Shown here: piece by piece, positions 18,972-27,618 of the stretch
Numbering within the stretch: the first letter of the stretch is position 1
Layout of the letters: each line of letters starts with the position of its first letter
Source of the DNA: Anaerostipes hominis (ex Lee et al. 2021)
GTDB taxonomy: Bacteria; Bacillota; Clostridia; Lachnospirales; Lachnospiraceae
NCBI RefSeq assembly: GCF_002270485.1
Contig: NZ_NQOG01000003.1
Span: 124,001-188,000 of the forward strand
Reading direction: 5' to 3'
DNA: 64,000 nucleotides
Notes under the pieces: model-generated
Told to the model about the DNA's origin: nothing
The model's input: the letters and a program-made list of their open reading frames with translations, nothing else
Databases searched by the model: none
Made by a program: the position numbers and the translations under genes

Positions 18972-20180
18972 TTATTTTTCTCTCGGTATAACTTGTGTTA
19001 CTTTTGTTTTTATAGATCCGTCGGAGATGGTAATCTGTACTTCATCACCTTTGGATATCTGAGTCGCCGATACAACCGGACGCCCGGATTGATCTGACAA
19101 ATATCCATATCCGCCGATCAGTTTTGCCGTAGGGGAAAGGCCGTGAAGCCGCTGTGCATATAGTTCAAGGCGATGCTGATAACGGTTCCGCAAAAAATCC
19201 ATCCTCTTTGTCAGGCGGTCTTCTAATTCTGCAAGCGTCATCCTCTGCTCCTGCAATTGAAGCTTCGGATCAAAACTGCGCAGTTTTCCGCTGTACTGTT
19301 CCAGACGGAGTTCATAATTTCTCAGAATATGGCGGATCTGTACAGAAAGACTTCTTTTCCTTGCGTCAATCGCATCCAGCGTCTCCCTTAAATCCGGAAC
19401 TGCAAGTTCACACGCCGCCGTGGGTGTGGCTGCCCTTAGATCTGCAGCATAATCTGCGATGGTGGTATCCACTTCATGGCCTGTCCCAGAGATAATTGGC
19501 GTTTTGGCCGCATAAATGGCCCTGGCGACCATCTCTTCGTTGAATGCCCAAAGATCCTCGATCGATCCGCCTCCGCGGCCGATGATGATCGTATCAACCC
19601 CATAACGGTCCAGAGTCTGAATTCCTCTCACGATCGTATCTGCTGCTCCGTCGCCCTGGACCTGTGCCGGATACAGCACGAGTTGTATATATGGATTCCT
19701 CCGCTTTGCAACACTCATGATATCGTGGATGGCGGCTCCTGTCTTCGCCGTCACGATGCCGATGGTTTTAGGATTTTGGGGAATGGGCTTTTTCTTTTCG
19801 TGATCAAATAAGCCTTCCTTGTAAAGCTTATCTTTCAGCTTCTCAAACTCCACATAGAGCCGTCCGATCCCGTCCAGAGAAATCTCGTTGGCATAAAGCT
19901 GATATGTGCCGTTTCTCTCAAACACACTGATGCTTCCCGAAACAATGACCGTCTGACCGTTTTCCATCTCAAAATCCAGCCCGTTTATCCTCTGGTTGGC
20001 AAACATCACACAGGAAATCTGACTTTTATCATCCTTCAGTGAAAAGTAGATGTGCCCGGAAGAATGGTATTTGCAGTTTGAGACTTCTCCCTTGATATAA
20101 ATCCGGTTCAGGGCATAATCGCTCTGAAAGATTCTTTTGATATACGCATTGATCTGCGCTACTGAAAATACTTTATTCAT
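18972..20180 (-). CDS. xseA: Exodeoxyribonuclease VII large subunit
   Basis: XseA is the catalytic subunit of the bidirectional single-strand exonuclease ExoVII. The 402-aa protein has an N-terminal OB-fold (about 1-100, SVAQINAYIKRIF, IKGEVSNCKYHSSGHIYFSL) and the nuclease core with GIVTAKTGAAIHDI, IIIGRGGGSIEDLWAFNEE and GTGHEVDTTIADYAADLRA. The coiled-coil C-terminus is typical. It directly follows nusB (stop and start adjacent). Its usual next neighbour xseB is displaced. Confidence 0.95.
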   Translation of the reverse strand: MNKVFSVAQINAYIKRIFQSDYALNRIYIKGEVSNCKYHSSGHIYFSLKDDKSQISCVMFANQRINGLDFEMENGQTVIVSGSISVFERNGTYQLYANEISLDGIGRLYVEFEKLKDKLYKEGLFDHEKKKPIPQNPKTIGIVTAKTGAAIHDIMSVAKRRNPYIQLVLYPAQVQGDGAADTIVRGIQTLDRYGVDTIIIGRGGGSIEDLWAFNEEMVARAIYAAKTPIISGTGHEVDTTIADYAADLRAATPTAACELAVPDLRETLDAIDARKRSLSVQIRHILRNYELRLEQYSGKLRSFDPKLQLQEQRMTLAELEDRLTKRMDFLRNRYQHRLELYAQRLHGLSPTAKLIGGYGYLSDQSGRPVVSATQISKGDEVQITISDGSIKTKVTQVIPREK

Positions 20181-20579
20181 CTAACCAATCTTTCCAAGAA
20201 CCCCATTGATAAATGAGGCGGCCTTTTCGTTGCAGTAGGTCTTGGAAAGTTCCACTGCCTCGTTGATCGCCACTTTATCCGGAATATCCTCATCAAACAT
20301 TATTTCATAAACTGCAATTCTCAAAATCGTAAGCTCGGCTTTTCCAAGTCTCCTGATATCCCAGCCTTTGCTGTTTTCATTGATCCTTTGGTCGATTTCT
20401 TCAAGACGGGAAAGCATATCGAGAGTCCTTGTCTTTATGTAGTCTTTCTCTTTGTTCCTGAAAAAATCATTATTTGCGAAATACAGGTCCGCCTGCGCTT
20501 CAAACTCCTCGCTTGTGTGAAAATCGATGGAAAAGCACAGACGGAACATCTGCTCTCTTAATTTACTCCTTGTCATCAT
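20181..20579 (-). CDS. nusB: Transcription antitermination factor NusB
   Basis: NusB binds boxA RNA with NusE (S10) and supports rRNA antitermination. The 132-aa product is all-helical with RSKLREQMFRLCFSIDF at the start and ILRIAVYEIMF plus DIPDKVAINEAVELSKTYC in the second half. The N-terminus keeps the family Arg-rich opening. It follows asp23 with a short gap and leads directly into xseA. Confidence 0.93.
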   Translation of the reverse strand: MMTRSKLREQMFRLCFSIDFHTSEEFEAQADLYFANNDFFRNKEKDYIKTRTLDMLSRLEEIDQRINENSKGWDIRRLGKAELTILRIAVYEIMFDEDIPDKVAINEAVELSKTYCNEKAASFINGVLGKIG

Positions 20580-20638
20580 ACGGTCCTTTCTCTACACAGT
20601 AAGAACGGAACTGCTTTTCACAGCTCCGCATCTTTTGA

Positions 20639-21016
20639 TTATTCTTCTTCCAGCGCTACGCCGGCAATTCTTACGTTGACTTCGTCGATGGTCAGGCCTG
20701 TCATATTTTCTATGGCTGTCTTGACCTTCTCCTGCACTTTCTTTGAAATCTGTGCAATGCTGACCCCATAATCCAGTTCGATGGCCAGATCGACACTGAC
20801 ATGGCTTCCCTCCACGTTGACGCGGACACCTTTGGAAAGCTTCTTCATGCCCAGCTTGCTCACAAGCTCGTTGGTGATATTGCCGCACATGCCTGCCACG
20901 CCTTTGACTTCTGTCGCCGCAAGACCCGCGATGATCGCGATCACTTCGTCCGCGATCTTCACTTCTCCGAGCAGCCCTTTTTCCTGAATCTTGTAACCAC
21001 TACTTTTATTCTCCAT
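20639..21016 (-). CDS. Asp23/Gls24 family envelope-stress protein
   Basis: The 125-aa product has the DUF322 pattern: GEVKIADEVIAIIAGLAA, VKGVAGMCGNI, GVRVNVEGSHVSVDLAIELDYG and MTGLTIDEVNVRIAGV (split where described). The family forms membrane-associated assemblies linked to envelope homeostasis; its molecular action is unclear. It is the first gene of the nusB-xseA transcript and has a promoter in front. This position just before nusB is typical of clostridia. Confidence 0.9.
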   Translation of the reverse strand: MENKSSGYKIQEKGLLGEVKIADEVIAIIAGLAATEVKGVAGMCGNITNELVSKLGMKKLSKGVRVNVEGSHVSVDLAIELDYGVSIAQISKKVQEKVKTAIENMTGLTIDEVNVRIAGVALEEE

Positions 21017-21087
21017 AAAAAGCCTCCTGCTGATTGCTTCTAAAAACTTTTTCTTCTGTTTTATAATTCTTCATATACAGTATGTTA

Positions 21088-21117
21088 ATTATACCAAAAC
21101 TTATCGATGTTATGCAA
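21088..21117 (-). promoter_or_regulatory. Promoter of asp23-nusB-xseA
   Basis: TTGCAT and TATAAT on the minus strand, 18 bases apart, about 70 bases before the asp23 start. Confidence 0.5.
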
Positions 21118-21128
21118 GAAAAAAGAAA

Positions 21129-21161
21129 GTGTGCAAATCCCTGTCCCCGGAATTTACACAC
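21129..21161 (-). terminator. Terminator of the spoIIIA operon
   Basis: GTGTGTAAAT pairs with ATTTGCACAC (one mismatch) and is followed on the minus strand by TTTCTTTTTTC. Confidence 0.65.
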
Positions 21162-21168
21162 AAAGCCT

Positions 21169-21738
21169 TTAATCTTCTGTTTTTATCGATGTGATCACGA
21201 CATTTTCCAGCTTGCATCCCGTCTTTCTCGTAACGATATCTTCAATCTGGCTTCTCTCCACTTTGGAGACATCTTTCAGGTTCACCAGGACATCCACGTT
21301 TCCGTTTTGAATGGTCACGATGGAATTTAAAAATCCCTTGGCGCCCAGAAGGTTTTCGGTAGCCGTCTCCATCTCCATCTGTTCTGCCAGGGTAGCAAGC
21401 TTATCCACCGCATCCTGTTTGACACTGTCCTTGACTGTCTTGTCTTTGATGATTTCTTCCAAAGTGTCCTTTGCCTTGCTGTGGGTCTGTTCTCTCTCAA
21501 GCTTCGCCTTTGCCACGTAATTTCCCACCTGGGCGTTAGTGAGCACTGCTTCCCCCACATCCGTGATGTCATCTTTTGCCTGACTCTGGGAGGCATTTTT
21601 TGCCGTGTTGCTTACAGTCTTTGCTTTGTCCTTTGTTGTAGTAATGTACTGACCCGTATAATTTACATAGCCCGCGACCGCTATAATAACAGCCAGAGTT
21701 GTGATGATTAACTGATTTTTTTTCACGATTTTCTTCAT
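21169..21738 (-). CDS. spoIIIAH: Stage III sporulation protein AH
   Basis: SpoIIIAH sits in the mother-cell membrane and binds forespore SpoIIQ, forming the channel that links the two cells. The 189-aa protein has one membrane helix near residues 10-28 (QLIITTLAVIIAVAGYVNY). A YscJ/FliF-like ring-building domain fills the C-terminal half (ATENLLGAKGFLNSIVTIQN, RKTGCKLENVVI). It is the last gene of the eight-gene spoIIIA operon, three bases after spoIIIAG. Confidence 0.9.
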   Translation of the reverse strand: MKKIVKKNQLIITTLAVIIAVAGYVNYTGQYITTTKDKAKTVSNTAKNASQSQAKDDITDVGEAVLTNAQVGNYVAKAKLEREQTHSKAKDTLEEIIKDKTVKDSVKQDAVDKLATLAEQMEMETATENLLGAKGFLNSIVTIQNGNVDVLVNLKDVSKVERSQIEDIVTRKTGCKLENVVITSIKTED

Positions 21739-21741
21739 TTC

Positions 21742-22284
21742 CTAGTCCTCCATTTTTAACACCTTTATTTTATAAGATGAAATGTGAAACAACACACTCA
21801 CCGCATCGACGATATTCTGGTTGACAATATCGCTTCCTCCGCCTTGTGCGACCACTACAACTCCTTCCACTTCAGGTTCTACTTCCTTCACTATGTAAGG
21901 GACCTTCTCCCCGTTTTTATCAATCAAAACGGTCTCCTCATCTTCCTTCACCGTTTTTTCGTCCTTTTTTGTGCTCTCTTCATAAGGTGTATCCTTGTTG
22001 ACGACCGACTCCTTTGAAGATTTCAGAGTGATCATCACTTTTACTTTTCCCACGCCTTCCACATTTTTCAACGCTGCTACAAGCCTTTGTTCCTGCTTTT
22101 TGACATAGGCATCCGTGGATGACACGCCCTCATTGCTTTCTGAGTCTTTGGTGCTTTTGGCCGTTTTCTTCCCTGATGAAGGAAAAGAAAATACGATCAA
22201 GGCAATACCAAGAACAAAGATCAAAACAATTTTCTTTGTGCCCAGAGATTCAATTTTTTGGATCAGTTCATTTTTGTCCATCAT
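21742..22284 (-). CDS. spoIIIAG: Stage III sporulation protein AG
   Basis: SpoIIIAG forms a large ring in the intermembrane space of the engulfed forespore. The 180-aa product has a single membrane helix at about 20-37 (IVLIFVLGIALIVFSF), a polar linker, then the ring-building domain with KNVEGVGKVKVMITLKSS and IVKEVEPEVEGVVVVAQGG. I chose the ATG with AGGA six bases upstream; a GTG 15 bases earlier is possible but has no RBS. Confidence 0.9.
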   Translation of the reverse strand: MMDKNELIQKIESLGTKKIVLIFVLGIALIVFSFPSSGKKTAKSTKDSESNEGVSSTDAYVKKQEQRLVAALKNVEGVGKVKVMITLKSSKESVVNKDTPYEESTKKDEKTVKEDEETVLIDKNGEKVPYIVKEVEPEVEGVVVVAQGGGSDIVNQNIVDAVSVLFHISSYKIKVLKMED

Positions 22285-22291
22285 ACATTTC

Positions 22292-22747
22292 CTACTCACT
22301 TATATTGATATGACTCTCATCTACATTATAGAAGTTCAAAAGTATTGTTTTTACTTTCTTTGCTTCGGATTCTTCATCTCCAACCTTCACGGAAATCTCA
22401 TCGATCTCCGGATCATCCTTTGTATTATCCGTATCTACTTCCACTTCTTTTGCCTGGATCTTATAGGATTGAAGGATTTTTTTTATTTTCTTCTCTTCGC
22501 GGCTTTTATAAGTCTCAAGAGCCTGGCTCCTGAAAGAAGCTTCTGTGCTGTCAGCATTCACATTGGAAAATACCGCCAGGTCTTCCGGTCCTATATTCAT
22601 AACATAGGCAATCGGTCTCATCATCAGGGCCAGAAGCATAAAACCGGTCACCAGTCGGATGTAGGGCTTGTATTTATCCCCCTGGCAAAGCTGGCCTACC
22701 AGTGTCATAAGAATCAGAAAAAAAACAATCGCTTTAATATACTGCAT
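22292..22747 (-). CDS. spoIIIAF: Stage III sporulation protein AF
   Basis: The 151-aa product has two N-terminal membrane helices (about 4-22 and 30-50, with YKPYIRLVTGFMLLALMMRP) and a soluble C-terminal domain with the RBM-like pattern ILQSYKIQAKEVEVDTDN. It belongs to the mother-cell feeding-tube complex. It is six bases downstream of spoIIIAE. Confidence 0.88.
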   Translation of the reverse strand: MQYIKAIVFFLILMTLVGQLCQGDKYKPYIRLVTGFMLLALMMRPIAYVMNIGPEDLAVFSNVNADSTEASFRSQALETYKSREEKKIKKILQSYKIQAKEVEVDTDNTKDDPEIDEISVKVGDEESEAKKVKTILLNFYNVDESHINISE

Positions 22748-22753
22748 ATGCCG

Positions 22754-23878
22754 TCACCCCGTATAGTAATTAATATTTGTGGAAAAGGCTACGATGGCGA
22801 TGGACAGAATAAACAAAATACTCAGAGTAAACACTGTCCTGAGCAGCAGTTTTCCGCTCTTGATCACCGCATCCAGAGACCCTGTGATCCGTTTGTCTGA
22901 GACCGGCTGAAGCAGAATTCCTGTCCCAATATAAGAGAGAAGAATTCCGCCGATCTGCATCAGCGGAACCAGAATAATGACACAGAGAACAAAAATACCC
23001 GCCACTCCGATGCTGTTTTTGATCACGACAGCTGACCCGATCAGAGTCGTTGTCACCGTGCTGACGCCCTGTCCCACCCCAGGAATCATGGACACACCTT
23101 TTTTTAAAATACCGTCTTTTACGGAATCTACTGCCGGCAGGAGCATGGCCTGGATCATCTGGATTCCCAGAACCACAGCCAGCAGTGCCTTTAACAGGGC
23201 TCTCACTGCCCATTCCAGTGTATCGCAGAGCCTGGAAAGCTTCTCCTCCAGCGAAATGTGATTCACGATCTTTAACACAAACAGGATTTTTACCGCCGGA
23301 AAGATCACACTCTGGACCAGAAGAGAAATGATATAGATCACAAACAGATACATCTCATACAGAGCCACCGATGTGGATACTCCCGTGGTTGCCACCACTG
23401 CGATAGAGTAAGCCGTGATCAGTCCTTTCATGAAATCAATGAGCGTAGAGATCACCTGATCCGTGATAGAATTTAAAAAGAAAAAAGAATTCGCCATCAG
23501 ACCGATCAAAATCATGTAAGTGACATAAAAGGCTGTATCTCCTGTATTTCCCTGAAAGAATGCATCGGAAAAATTTTTAAACACTGCTGCGATGATCGCC
23601 ACTACGATCAGCTGTTTCATAAAATTCTTATTTTCGGACAAAATCAAAAACAGCTGGTCCCCGACACTTTGCCTGACCATGGAAAAAGCGCCTTTTATAT
23701 TTCCAGTTATCAGCTTTTTCACCAGTTCCTCATAAGAGAAACTGATGTTTGATTTCTCCAATGTCTTCTCCACCTGTTCAAACGAATATTCGCTCAAATC
23801 TTCCTCTTCGTTTGCTGACACCTTTGCTGTGAAGATCAGCACAAAGATAAATGCCAGCAAAATGATCCGTTGTCTCAT
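22754..23878 (-). CDS. spoIIIAE: Stage III sporulation protein AE
   Basis: SpoIIIAE is the polytopic membrane component of the SpoIIIA complex. The 374-aa protein has a signal-like N-terminus (RIILLAFIFVLIFTAKVSA), a soluble segment, then about eight membrane helices. GLITAYSIAVVATTGVSTSV and PAVKILFVLKIVNHISLEEK are characteristic. I use the ATG that overlaps the spoIIIAD stop by four bases (ATGA); translation further upstream would lie entirely inside spoIIIAD. Confidence 0.92.
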   Translation of the reverse strand: MRQRIILLAFIFVLIFTAKVSANEEEDLSEYSFEQVEKTLEKSNISFSYEELVKKLITGNIKGAFSMVRQSVGDQLFLILSENKNFMKQLIVVAIIAAVFKNFSDAFFQGNTGDTAFYVTYMILIGLMANSFFFLNSITDQVISTLIDFMKGLITAYSIAVVATTGVSTSVALYEMYLFVIYIISLLVQSVIFPAVKILFVLKIVNHISLEEKLSRLCDTLEWAVRALLKALLAVVLGIQMIQAMLLPAVDSVKDGILKKGVSMIPGVGQGVSTVTTTLIGSAVVIKNSIGVAGIFVLCVIILVPLMQIGGILLSYIGTGILLQPVSDKRITGSLDAVIKSGKLLLRTVFTLSILFILSIAIVAFSTNINYYTG

Positions 23879-24255
23879 CCCATCAGCCTTTCTAATGTCG
23901 TCAGCAGAGATTCCAGGATCGGCAGGCTGACAACCAGTATAGACAGCTTTCCCGCCATCTCCACCTGTTTTGCCATGGTTGCCTGTCCCGCATCTTTGCA
24001 TATATTTGAGGCAAACTCACACAGAAAAGAAATCCCGACCAGCTTTAAAAGAATTTGTATGTAAGTTCCCGGAATTCCTGAATAAGACTCAATGGCGCCA
24101 AATAAGTCTATGATCTTCCCCATCTCGTCCAATGCATAGATTGCCAGAAACAGGCTGGATACAAGGCCGATCACCAGGCTGTACTCCGGCCTGATGGATT
24201 TAATTTTCAACGTAAGTATACTGGCTATGATGCCAAAAAGTGCGATCTTAACCAT
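23875..24255 (-). CDS. spoIIIAD: Stage III sporulation protein AD
   Basis: The 126-aa protein is a hydrophobic component of the SpoIIIA channel with about four membrane helices. VKIALFGIIASILTLKIKSI, RPEYSLVIGLVSSLFLAIYA and LVGISFLCEFASNICKDAGQ mark the family. It resembles two fused SpoIIIAC-like hairpins. It is 11 bases after spoIIIAC. Confidence 0.92.
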   Translation of the reverse strand: MVKIALFGIIASILTLKIKSIRPEYSLVIGLVSSLFLAIYALDEMGKIIDLFGAIESYSGIPGTYIQILLKLVGISFLCEFASNICKDAGQATMAKQVEMAGKLSILVVSLPILESLLTTLERLMG

Positions 24256-24266
24256 AGGCCCGCCTC

Positions 24267-24464
24267 CTAAGATATGGTGAACAGTGTCTGTACACTCTCG
24301 AAAAGATCATAGATATAAGGGATTACCCATGACAGTACAAGGATCAGCCCCGCAAGGGTGATCAGAAATGCCTGTTCGTCCCTGCCCGAGTGTTTCAGTA
24401 CTTGCACCAGGATCGTGACCAGAATTCCCACAGCCGCAATCCGAAAGATAATGTTTACGCTCAT
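24267..24464 (-). CDS. spoIIIAC: Stage III sporulation protein AC
   Basis: The 65-aa protein has two membrane helices around a conserved LKHSGRDEQAFLITLAGLIL turn. This is the normal SpoIIIAC length and sequence pattern. It follows spoIIIAB by ten bases, with GGAGG in that gap. Confidence 0.92.
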   Translation of the reverse strand: MSVNIIFRIAAVGILVTILVQVLKHSGRDEQAFLITLAGLILVLSWVIPYIYDLFESVQTLFTIS

Positions 24465-24474
24465 AAGATCCTCC

Positions 24475-24993
24475 TTACAATAAAATAATCACAACGAGAA
24501 GTCCAAAGGACAATCCAAGGCTCTGATATAATTTACAGTTCTTGATCACCTGGTCTTTGATCTGATACATTCTCTCCTCGATCTGCTCAATCGTAAAATC
24601 AATGGTCTTCACCTGCATGTCCTTGTCCAGATAGCCAATCGTATCTCCCATGGTGATCAATGGCTCCAGCATCTTTTTCTCCAGGACATACGGTATGAGA
24701 TCCTTCTCGACAGAACTCTTCCACACTTGAGAAAATGTTTCTTCCTGGTAAGAAGAGAGTTTTTTTGATACGTCAGAGAGAAAAACAGAAAACTCGGCAT
24801 TCATCTTCCCGGCTATGGTGCCGATGGCATCGGGAAGAGGCGTCAGTCCATAGCGGATCTCGCCCTGCAGAAGATATAAAAGCCTTTTTAATTCAATCCC
24901 CTGCTCCAGTCTCTTTCTTTCCCTCGACGCCCGGTAAAATCCAAGGATACCGCCGGAAATAATGACTATAGCCGCACCCAGCAGTTTAACCAT
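24475..24993 (-). CDS. spoIIIAB: Stage III sporulation protein AB
   Basis: SpoIIIAB resembles GspF/T2SS inner-membrane proteins. The 172-aa product begins with a membrane helix (KLLGAAIVIISGGILGFYRA), has a helical middle (LLYLLQGEIRYGLTPLPDAI) and ends with a second helix (SLGLSFGLLVVIILL). Its start overlaps the spoIIIAA stop by eight bases. Confidence 0.9.
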   Translation of the reverse strand: MVKLLGAAIVIISGGILGFYRASRERKRLEQGIELKRLLYLLQGEIRYGLTPLPDAIGTIAGKMNAEFSVFLSDVSKKLSSYQEETFSQVWKSSVEKDLIPYVLEKKMLEPLITMGDTIGYLDKDMQVKTIDFTIEQIEERMYQIKDQVIKNCKLYQSLGLSFGLLVVIILL

Positions 24994-25918
24994 AAAGCCT
25001 CACCCCCTCCTCGTCCAAAATCTCCTTGACGGTTCCCGCCTTCCCCTGTTCACTCAGGACAACATAGCGTTTAAAAACTTTTCTTTCGATCATTTCCCCA
25101 ACATACGGCACTTTTTTCAATTCCTCCATATCTTTGCCGTGGATCGTCGCCATCAAAGTACAGCCGCAGTAAGCACTGTACAGCATAGCGTCCACGTCCT
25201 CTTTTTTTCCAATTTCATCTACTGCTATCACATTTGGAGCCATAGAGCGTACAAGCATCATTATTCCTTCCGACTTCGGACATCCGTCCATCACATCTGT
25301 GCGGATGCCCACTTTGTTCTGCGGTACTCCCATATAAGAAGCCGCAATCTCACTGCGCTCATCCACCACACCCACAGTCTCGCCGCCGTCGGAAGCCATG
25401 CGGATCATATCCCTTAAAAGCGTTGTTTTCCCTCGCCCCGGAGGCGAAATGATCAGCACCGGGAGAAGCTGTCCATCTTTCGTGCAGTGTTCAAATATCC
25501 CCTCCGCACAGCCAATGACCTCATGGGCCACACGGATATTCAAAAAAGTGATGTGCTTCATCGTCTTGATCTCGCCGTCCTCAATAGACACTTTTCCTGC
25601 GATCCCTACCCGGTGTCCCCCTTTCACGGTCAGAAACCCCTGTCTTAACTGGTCTTCATAGGCATAAAGAGAATAATTGCTGATGTATTCCATCATCTGT
25701 TTTAGCTCTTCTCTCGTGAGAACATGTACAAAATGATGGCTGGTCGTAAGCTTCCCTGCAGTGGACAAAAAATATTCTTTATTTTCATAGCGGACGATCA
25801 CAGGCTGATGGATACGCAGCCGGATTTCCTGAAGTTCTCTCGGCTTGAGACCGCTTTTCTGCATCAGCCCCCGGACAGACTTCGGGAGTATGTGGTAGAT
25901 CTCACTTGTGTTTTCCAT
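24986..25918 (-). CDS. spoIIIAA: Stage III sporulation protein AA, ATPase
   Basis: SpoIIIAA is the cytosolic ATPase of the feeding-tube complex, similar to type II/IV secretion ATPases. The 310-aa protein has Walker A ISPPGRGKTTLLRDM, Walker B-like NVIAVDEIGKKEDVDAM and the downstream ATIHGKDMEELK. The N-terminal part (LRIHQPVIVRYENKEYFL) is typical. It is the first gene of the operon. No clear sigma-E promoter was seen; upstream lies foreign DNA of the catabolic island instead of efp. Confidence 0.94.
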   Translation of the reverse strand: MENTSEIYHILPKSVRGLMQKSGLKPRELQEIRLRIHQPVIVRYENKEYFLSTAGKLTTSHHFVHVLTREELKQMMEYISNYSLYAYEDQLRQGFLTVKGGHRVGIAGKVSIEDGEIKTMKHITFLNIRVAHEVIGCAEGIFEHCTKDGQLLPVLIISPPGRGKTTLLRDMIRMASDGGETVGVVDERSEIAASYMGVPQNKVGIRTDVMDGCPKSEGIMMLVRSMAPNVIAVDEIGKKEDVDAMLYSAYCGCTLMATIHGKDMEELKKVPYVGEMIERKVFKRYVVLSEQGKAGTVKEILDEEGVRLYG

Positions 25919-26009
25919 AGGACTCCCCCTTCTTCGTAAAGCTGTATAACCCTAATATATGTACCGCACAAGGTATTTAGAAGCGCAAAAAAGCACCAAG
26001 ATTAAAAAT

Positions 26010-26131
26010 TGAACCGACCCCCAAAAGTCAGACCAAAAATCTAACGATTGGAGGTCGGTCTTATTATGGCAAAATATAGCCTTTAGCTAAAAAAGAAAGT
26101 AGTTGAAGCGGTGTCATCGCGGGGAGGATGA
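26010..26131 (+). mobile_element. IS3-family insertion sequence, left-end remnant
   Basis: The stretch starts TGAACCGACCCCC and continues into a short reading frame MAKYSL-stop-LKKKVVEAVSSRGG-stop (26066-26131). That is the N-terminus of an IS3-family OrfA transposase (helix-turn-helix region) with an in-frame TAG after six codons and loss of all later sequence. ACCGACC and GGTCGGT at 26012 and 26053 form a small inverted repeat inside the end. No opposite IS end is visible. It marks past transposition at the edge of the catabolic island. The remaining 25919-26009 and 26132-26203 hold nothing I can name. Confidence 0.65.
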
Positions 26132-26204
26132 CCTGTGTCGTTTTCTCGCCATATTTCTATATATCGTTCTAAGCCTTTTAGAGCTTGATACTTGACCGTA
26201 ATAC

Positions 26205-26239
26205 AAAAATTCCGGGAAGGAGAATCTCCCTTCCCGGAA
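26205..26239 (-). terminator. Terminator of the catabolic island operon
   Basis: Eleven-base arms TTCCGGGAAGG / CCTTCCCGGAA followed on the minus strand by TTTTTG. It closes the transcript that starts at the cupin gene. Confidence 0.8.
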
Positions 26240-26276
26240 AAAACAATAAACTTTCATAAAATAGTTGACAAACCCG

Positions 26277-26930
26277 TCATAATACTTTCATGATTTTCAA
26301 ATGGCTGTCTATTTTCAAATATGCACCGGTCAGTTTCTTTACCTCTTCTATCGTTGTTTCCGGAGAGATTTCAACCAGCTTAAATCCGTCTTCCTCCACA
26401 TCAATGACAGCTAATTCTGTAATGATTCTGCGGACCTTTTTGACCGCAGTCGGCGGCAGCGTCACTTTATCCAGCAGCTTTGGCGTCCCTTTTGCCGTGT
26501 GGGTCATGGCAATGATCACTTTTTTTGCTCCTACCACCAGATCCATCGCTCCGCCCATACCGGAAACCATTTTACCCGGTACGATATGGCTTGCCAGTGT
26601 TCCTTCTTTATCCACCTGCAAGGCTCCAAGAATCGTTATATCCACATGTCCTCCTCGGATAATCCCGAAGGATGTACTGCTGTCAAAGAAGGAAGCACCT
26701 GATTTCACAGAAACATTCTGTCCCCCTGCATTGATAACATCTTTATCTTTTCTTCCTTTCGGTGCTGCGCCTCCCATGCCCAGAATTCCATTTTCGCTCT
26801 GCAGCGTAACCTCCAGATCATCTGTAATATAATCAGAAATCATGGTTGGCAGCCCGATCCCTAAATTTACCACATCACCATAGTTTAATTCCTGTGCAGC
26901 TCTGCGGGCAATGATTTCTTTTGGATTCAT
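26277..26930 (-). CDS. CoA transferase subunit B (AtoA-like)
   Basis: Beta subunit of a two-chain family I 3-oxoacid CoA transferase. The 217-aa product carries the catalytic glutamate in LQSENGILGMG and the oxyanion GGAMDLVVGAKKVIIAM. DVVNLGIGLPTMISDYI is the usual N-terminal signature. It moves CoA between acyl-CoA and a keto acid such as acetoacetate. The ATG overlaps the subunit A stop by four bases. A position directly after BKACE suggests it uses the acetoacetate or acyl-CoA made there. Exact substrates cannot be told from sequence. Confidence 0.88.
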   Translation of the reverse strand: MNPKEIIARRAAQELNYGDVVNLGIGLPTMISDYITDDLEVTLQSENGILGMGGAAPKGRKDKDVINAGGQNVSVKSGASFFDSSTSFGIIRGGHVDITILGALQVDKEGTLASHIVPGKMVSGMGGAMDLVVGAKKVIIAMTHTAKGTPKLLDKVTLPPTAVKKVRRIITELAVIDVEEDGFKLVEISPETTIEEVKKLTGAYLKIDSHLKIMKVL

Positions 26931-27601
26931 TCTACACCTCCGCATTTTTGTGGTTCCTGTACAATATAATCAACCAAAATTTTAGGTGTCATGACATGAT
27001 TGGGGTTAATCTCTCCTGCGGATACTATTTTTTCTGCACCTGCAATCACAACCTCTGCTGCCTGTGCCATAAGCGGATTGAAATTCTTTGTGGTTCCATC
27101 ATAGTAGATATTTCCATCTTCATCTACGACAGATCCTCTGATCAAAGCTACATCTGCCTTTAATGGCAGCTCCAACAAATATTCTTCTCCATGGATATTG
27201 ACCGTTTCTTTTCCTTCGGCCACTTCCGTCCCGACTCCGGTTGGCGTCAGCACCCCGCCCAAGCCGCTACCGCCTGCCCGGATCCGCTCTGCCAGCGTTC
27301 CCTGGGGCACCAGTGTGACTTCCAGCGTTCCCTCTGACATTTGTCTTCCCGTTTCAGGATTGGTTCCAATATGAGATGTTATAATTTTTTTCACAAGTCC
27401 TGCACTGATCAGTTTCCCGATCCCTGTTTTCTCATTCAAACCGGAATCATTAGAAATGACCGTCAGATTTTTATATCCTTTCTTCACGATTGCATCCATC
27501 AGTCTTTCGGGAGTTCCATTTGACAAAAATCCTCCGATCATCAGGACCGATCCATCATGAATGAATTCCATTGCTTTGTCTGCAGTGATTCTTTTTTTCA
27601 T
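26927..27601 (-). CDS. CoA transferase subunit A (AtoD-like)
   Basis: Alpha subunit paired with the next gene. The 224-aa protein has SVLMIGGFLSNGTPERLMDA (CoA-binding GGF), TSHIGTNPETGRQM, VPQGTLAERIRAGGSGLGG, and PLKADVALIRGSVVDEDGN. Lengths and order match AtoDA and ScoAB. It starts 17 bases downstream of the BKACE gene. It may return CoA from a BKACE product to acetoacetate, saving ATP. That role is inferred from context. Confidence 0.88.
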   Translation of the reverse strand: MKKRITADKAMEFIHDGSVLMIGGFLSNGTPERLMDAIVKKGYKNLTVISNDSGLNEKTGIGKLISAGLVKKIITSHIGTNPETGRQMSEGTLEVTLVPQGTLAERIRAGGSGLGGVLTPTGVGTEVAEGKETVNIHGEEYLLELPLKADVALIRGSVVDEDGNIYYDGTTKNFNPLMAQAAEVVIAGAEKIVSAGEINPNHVMTPKILVDYIVQEPQKCGGVE

Positions 27602-27618
27602 GGCAATCTCCCCTGAAC